A stretch of 64,000 nt of DNA from Bacillus sp. 123MFChir2 (GTDB lineage: Bacteria; Bacillota; Bacilli; Bacillales; Bacillaceae_G): NCBI RefSeq assembly GCF_000383235.1, contig NZ_KB910940.1:1-64000 (forward strand), in the 5' to 3' direction. Numbering within the stretch: the stretch's first letter is position 1; every line of letters begins with the position of its first letter. This document shows positions 59,992 through 64,000 of this stretch, piece after piece. The notes below the pieces were generated by a model. It saw nothing but the letters and a program-made list of their open reading frames with translations. It searched no databases and was not told where the DNA came from. The position numbers and the translations under genes are program-made.

Positions 59992-62900
59992 TTACTCTGT
60001 TGAAACAGATGGATCGGCTTGCTCTTTTGTTGGAATTACTTCGTAGAAATGAGAATTTAGATTGGTTAACAAAGGTGAGAGGAGCAGGGCCTCTTCGTAT
60101 TGTTCATGCTCCTTTAATATACGAAGGTAATCTAATAATAATTCTTTTACATCAGATTCTCCTATTTTGCTAAGCGGCCGAAGTGTAACATTCGCTCCTT
60201 TTGCAATTCGTCGTCTTAATGATTGTTCTGTTAAGCCAAAATCAGGATGATGACGTAAGTAGACAACTCCGCCTGTCATTCCGGCGCAAATCCACGGGCC
60301 AGGGTCACCGAGGACGAGCGCGCGGCCGTTTGTCATATATTCAAAAGCAAATCCTTTTATATTGGAGTGAACACCAATATTTCCATGCTCTTCTTTCGGG
60401 AGTGGTTTTGTCATTCTTCCGCCAATAATCATATCAGCTCCTGATAGACGAATTCCTGCTCTAGCGTCAGCATTTCCTTGTACATATAATGCTCCTTTTT
60501 GTGCGCCGTATCCAAATCCTTTTCCAACAGAACCGTTATAGTATTTATCATCTTTTCCTTTTGTTTTTGTAATATAAATCCCACCGCCAAAAGCTGTTTT
60601 TCCAATGCCGTCTTGTGCACCGCCGTTGACGTGAATAAAAAGATTTTCGCTATTATAGGCACCTAGCCCATTTCCAGGAACAGAACCGTTTGTGTATTTT
60701 AATGTGATCGGCTCTAATACGCGATTTTCATATAGCTTACTGCGAGTGCGGTAGCAAGATTCCTTGCCGCCCATCACACGCTGATCGACGCCAACGCTAA
60801 TAAGTTCTTTAGATGTAATAGAATAATGAGTTTTACTACCTTTTTGATGTGCTGCTGTTTGCACGGCATTGTATGTTACATCTTCTAATGTTTGTAATAA
60901 GTAATGTAAATTTAGTAGATGCTGACCGTGTGTTTGTTCTAATAGATCAGAACGGCCGACAATTTCCTGTAAGTTGTTATAACCAAGGTGCGCTGTTAAT
61001 CGTTTTAATTCTGTTCCAAAAGCTGTGAATAAATGTAACAATCCTTCTACAGCACTTTCGAAATTTCGCGGTACGAAGCGGCGCAGACCATGTTCTTTCG
61101 CTTGTGCTTCGGATTCAATTTGCGTTGCGATCCCGACATGACAAGTATCTAAATGACAGCCTCGGCATGTTGTACAACCAATCGCAATCATAGACAGTGT
61201 TCCGAAACCAATACGGTTTGCACCAAGAAGCATAATTTTTAATGCATCTGCTGCACTGCGGATGCCGCCATCGGCCCAAATTTCTACACGCTCTCTCATT
61301 CCTGCTTCTAACAAGGCGTTATGAGCAGCTTTCACACCAATTTCAACAGGAAGACCAACGTGCTGCAGGGCATGAATACGCGCGGCACCTGTTCCGCCGT
61401 CAAAACCACTAATATTAATAAAATCAGCACCAGCTTTGGCGATGCCTACTGCGATGGTTCCGATATTAGGGACAACAGGAACTTTAACAGCTACTTTTGC
61501 GTGTTGGTTGGCAGTTTTAATTTCAGTAATAATTTGCGCTAAATCTTCAATTGAATAAATGTCATGATTATTGGAAGGTGAGATTAAATCCGAGCCAATT
61601 GTTGCGTTTCGCGCTTCTGCAATTTTTGCTGTTACTTTTGAACCTGGTAAATGTCCGCCTTCTCCTGGCTTTGCTCCTTGCCCAATTTTAATTTCAATTA
61701 AATTAGATGAATTCAGGAGTTCAGCGTTAACACCGAAACGTCCTGATGCAATTTGTTGCCCGCGTGTATGTGGATATTTACCAATCATATCTTTTATTTC
61801 GCCGCCTTCACCGTTTAAACTGATCATATTTAATCGATCAGCAGCCTCGGCATAAGCACGGAAGGCAATTTCATTTTGTGAGCCAAATGACATCGAGCTA
61901 ATAATAAATGGTAGACTATGATTGTTTATTGCAATTGAAACTTTTTCAATTGGCGTTTTATGATTTGTTTCTTTTATTTTGATAAGGTGACGAATTGCCG
62001 TTGGAGTCTTTTCTTCTAATTCATTTAGTTTTTCACGGTAGTCATCGTATACATTTCCTTTGGCAATATCTCCAATTGCTTTCCAAATGCGCGGGAATAG
62101 ATGAAACGTTTTTCGTATGTTTGCTTTTTCATTTGTATAATCGATTTCCCGGGCTTTTGCATCTTCTGCTAGTGTTTTTAGTGAAAAAGCCAACCTACTA
62201 GATCCAAGGAAATTTGTAATATCCAATATCTGTGCAATTTCTTCGTGTAGACCGATGGAAGAGAAGAGGCGACCATAACCACGTAATTCATGAATTCCAA
62301 GTGTTGAAATTACTTTTTCAATTCCTTTATTTAATGCCTTATATAAATTGAGAAGAGGCGTTTCTGTTCCGTCGTTTACTGTTGCAAATGTAAGGTATGG
62401 ATTGATAACATCCGCCCCTAAACCATATAAAGTCACAATGTCGTGCAGGGAACGAAGTGCTCCGGAACGTACGACAATTGCACAATCACGGCGGAGTTTA
62501 TGCCTCACGAGTTCTTGATGAATTTTGGCTGTAAGTAAGTGTGGATCAATCCATAATTGGCCGTTTTGATGAGCGCTTGCATCATCAATGATAAGAAGTG
62601 ATGAGCCTTTTTTTATTGCGAGTGCAGCTTCCACTCCAAGTCGATTTAGCGCCGCACCCAAAGTTTCATCCTCTGTAAACGTTCCAGGCAATTTATAGAC
62701 AGTGCTGTGCAGAGCGAACATACGGATGAGTTGTTCATAAGATACTGTGTCTAGCTGCCCGGCAGCTTGTTGTCCAGATAGCCCTTCTAAGACAACTGGA
62801 CTTGGAAGTTCTACAATAAATGGTTGGTCGTTTGATGCGTGCAGATTTGGCCTTTTCCCTACAATTGTACGTGTAGAAAAGTGCTCTACTTCTCGGTCGC

Positions 62901-64000
62901 GATCAATTGCAGGGTTTGTTACTACAGCAACGCTTTCCTTTATAAAATCAGCGATATTTCGTCTTCCTACATCGAGTGCTGCAAGAGGGGCATCATGCCC
63001 GAGGGAGCGAATTGGTTCAGCGCCTTTTTTAGCCATTTGCTCGAGAAGCTGAATATGTTCGCGGTCCCAGCCGAAAGCCGCGTATTGCTCCGTTTTTACT
63101 TCTGTAATTGAAACAAGATGATCTAATTCATCGGTTGCCGGAGCTTGTAGATGATGACGATAGTCAACAAATTCCATTCGTTGTTTCATACGTGCATATA
63201 CTTCTTTTTGATAGGCATCGTATTCGTATAAGACGAGATTACCTTCTAGGTCTCGCCTTAGTCCTATTTTTTCCCCTGGAGCAAGTGATTTTGGTTCTGC
63301 GACATATTCAGCCGGAGAAATAACACCTGGTTCAGAGGAAAAAATATAAGAGCTTTCCGTTTCTACTTTCCAAACGGGGCGTAAACCAAGGGAGTCTACG
63401 CTAAAAACAGCTTCATCTTTATGGCGTGAAATAATTCCAGCGGGCCCCTGCGCAAAATGTCCCCATACTTCACGTATATACGTATATAAGTCCTGCATAT
63501 GCGGCTTATATAATTTAATCTCATTAATAATTGGTGGAAATAATATATCCATTGCTTCGAATAGGCTATAGTTGTAATGGGTGAGAAGTGTTTCTAGCGT
63601 TCGGTTTAAGTCTTGCGAGTCGCTGCCGCCGTTTGTAAGTGGCACATCAATCATTTCAGCTTGATCTCGCAGCTTAGCGATTGTATTAATTTCTCCGTTA
63701 TGTCCAAGAATGCTAAACGGTTGAACGCGAAAAAAATTAGATAATGTATTAGTAGAATAACGGTTATGTCCAAGGGTCATTGTAGATGCGATGAGTGGAT
63801 GATGCAGGTCATCGTAATAGGATATAAGTGTATCGCCAGCTCCGAGCACCTTATAAACAACATAATCCGGACTGAATGACGCGACATGAATTGCTTCATT
63901 TTTTTCGATTTCTATCGTTAGCAAGAATAATAATTGATCGATGTTGTTATGATGCTTTTCTGGAATAACGGCAATTTGCCAAAATAGCGGTTCTTCTTGT
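59992..64000 (-). CDS. gltB: Glutamate synthase large subunit (N-terminus outside window)
   Basis: The enzyme makes two glutamates from glutamine and 2-oxoglutarate. The frame is open to the window end (QEEPLFWQIAVIPEKHHNN precedes the internal TTG at 63924), so the amidotransferase start with the catalytic Cys lies beyond. Visible are the end of the glutaminase domain (LGHNRYSTNTLSNFFRVQPF, LGHNGEINTI), the central domain, the FMN barrel (GAKPGEGGHLPGSKV, DFINISGFDGGTGAA), the 3Fe-4S loop CTTCRGCHLDTCHVG, and the C-terminal beta-helix ending IGESDVKELLLDYL. It is named gltA in B. subtilis. Confidence 0.93.
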   Translation of the reverse strand, partial: QEEPLFWQIAVIPEKHHNNIDQLLFLLTIEIEKNEAIHVASFSPDYVVYKVLGAGDTLISYYDDLHHPLIASTMTLGHNRYSTNTLSNFFRVQPFSILGHNGEINTIAKLRDQAEMIDVPLTNGGSDSQDLNRTLETLLTHYNYSLFEAMDILFPPIINEIKLYKPHMQDLYTYIREVWGHFAQGPAGIISRHKDEAVFSVDSLGLRPVWKVETESSYIFSSEPGVISPAEYVAEPKSLAPGEKIGLRRDLEGNLVLYEYDAYQKEVYARMKQRMEFVDYRHHLQAPATDELDHLVSITEVKTEQYAAFGWDREHIQLLEQMAKKGAEPIRSLGHDAPLAALDVGRRNIADFIKESVAVVTNPAIDRDREVEHFSTRTIVGKRPNLHASNDQPFIVELPSPVVLEGLSGQQAAGQLDTVSYEQLIRMFALHSTVYKLPGTFTEDETLGAALNRLGVEAALAIKKGSSLLIIDDASAHQNGQLWIDPHLLTAKIHQELVRHKLRRDCAIVVRSGALRSLHDIVTLYGLGADVINPYLTFATVNDGTETPLLNLYKALNKGIEKVISTLGIHELRGYGRLFSSIGLHEEIAQILDITNFLGSSRLAFSLKTLAEDAKAREIDYTNEKANIRKTFHLFPRIWKAIGDIAKGNVYDDYREKLNELEEKTPTAIRHLIKIKETNHKTPIEKVSIAINNHSLPFIISSMSFGSQNEIAFRAYAEAADRLNMISLNGEGGEIKDMIGKYPHTRGQQIASGRFGVNAELLNSSNLIEIKIGQGAKPGEGGHLPGSKVTAKIAEARNATIGSDLISPSNNHDIYSIEDLAQIITEIKTANQHAKVAVKVPVVPNIGTIAVGIAKAGADFINISGFDGGTGAARIHALQHVGLPVEIGVKAAHNALLEAGMRERVEIWADGGIRSAADALKIMLLGANRIGFGTLSMIAIGCTTCRGCHLDTCHVGIATQIESEAQAKEHGLRRFVPRNFESAVEGLLHLFTAFGTELKRLTAHLGYNNLQEIVGRSDLLEQTHGQHLLNLHYLLQTLEDVTYNAVQTAAHQKGSKTHYSITSKELISVGVDQRVMGGKESCYRTRSKLYENRVLEPITLKYTNGSVPGNGLGAYNSENLFIHVNGGAQDGIGKTAFGGGIYITKTKGKDDKYYNGSVGKGFGYGAQKGALYVQGNADARAGIRLSGADMIIGGRMTKPLPKEEHGNIGVHSNIKGFAFEYMTNGRALVLGDPGPWICAGMTGGVVYLRHHPDFGLTEQSLRRRIAKGANVTLRPLSKIGESDVKELLLDYLRILKEHEQYEEALLLSPLLTNLNSHFYEVIPTKEQADPSVSTE

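Overview
The window is chromosomal DNA from a Bacillus cereus-group bacterium. The proteins match that group closely, and gene order follows B. subtilis in blocks: yfkK-J-I-H, yfkE-D-AB, pdaA(yfjS)/yfjP/yfjO, yfhF-recX-yfhH ... sspK-yfhJ-yfhP-mutY-yfhS, and sspE-ygaB-C-D-E. Spore genes (pdaA, sspK, sspE, ypzG) and two families of short structured repeats typical of the group fit this. One repeat family has the ~155 bp length and TTTAT flanks known for bcr1.

Layout: 1-0.3 kb, tail of an IS30-type transposase. 0.3-2.8 kb, yfkK/J/I/H. 2.9-12.6 kb, accessory block with a PfeT-like metal P-type ATPase under a candidate PerR box, a DMT transporter, YhhN, signal peptidase I, a large TPR-GTPase and DedA. 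12.7-17.6 kb, Fur-box-controlled iron region (ferredoxin-NADP reductase diverging from a siderophore binding protein and two FecCD permeases; no ATPase). 17.7-20.2 kb, a flavin-binding stress-type protein, the Ca2+/H+ exchanger and yfkD. 20.3-23.5 kb, yfkAB interrupted by a small serine-recombinase element. 24-29.3 kb, fumarase, PdaA, an AlkA-type glycosylase and an rRNA methyltransferase. 29.4-35.4 kb, L,D-transpeptidase, DnaD-like protein, an ABC-F protein behind an attenuator-like leader, and truA2. 35.6-42 kb, glutaminase, a PTS relic, a serine hydrolase, repeats and pyruvate kinase. 42-47 kb, pflB-pflA and ugtP, followed by a DnaA-box cluster. 47.4-60 kb, small sporulation-linked genes, a tRNA-like RNA, the yfh cluster, mutY, sspE and yga genes. 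60-64 kb, glutamate synthase large subunit, running off the right end.

The strongest unusual system is the ~2.66 kb insertion in yfkAB (20748-23413). A large serine recombinase sits beside a recoded 5' part of yfkAB with its own promoter. This reads in frame into the host 3' part and leaves a 20-residue scar. The host's displaced, internally deleted 5' end is still readable at the far side. Both reconstructed att sites are imperfect palindromes centred at the junction. The element therefore appears to disrupt a conserved gene while replacing what it displaces.

Other points of interest are the ABC-F leader (nested RNA helices, two mini-ORFs and a 14-bp terminator), the DnaA-box cluster after ugtP, a tRNA-like RNA whose T-arm is shared with its own terminator, and a duplicated leader upstream of the metal ATPase.
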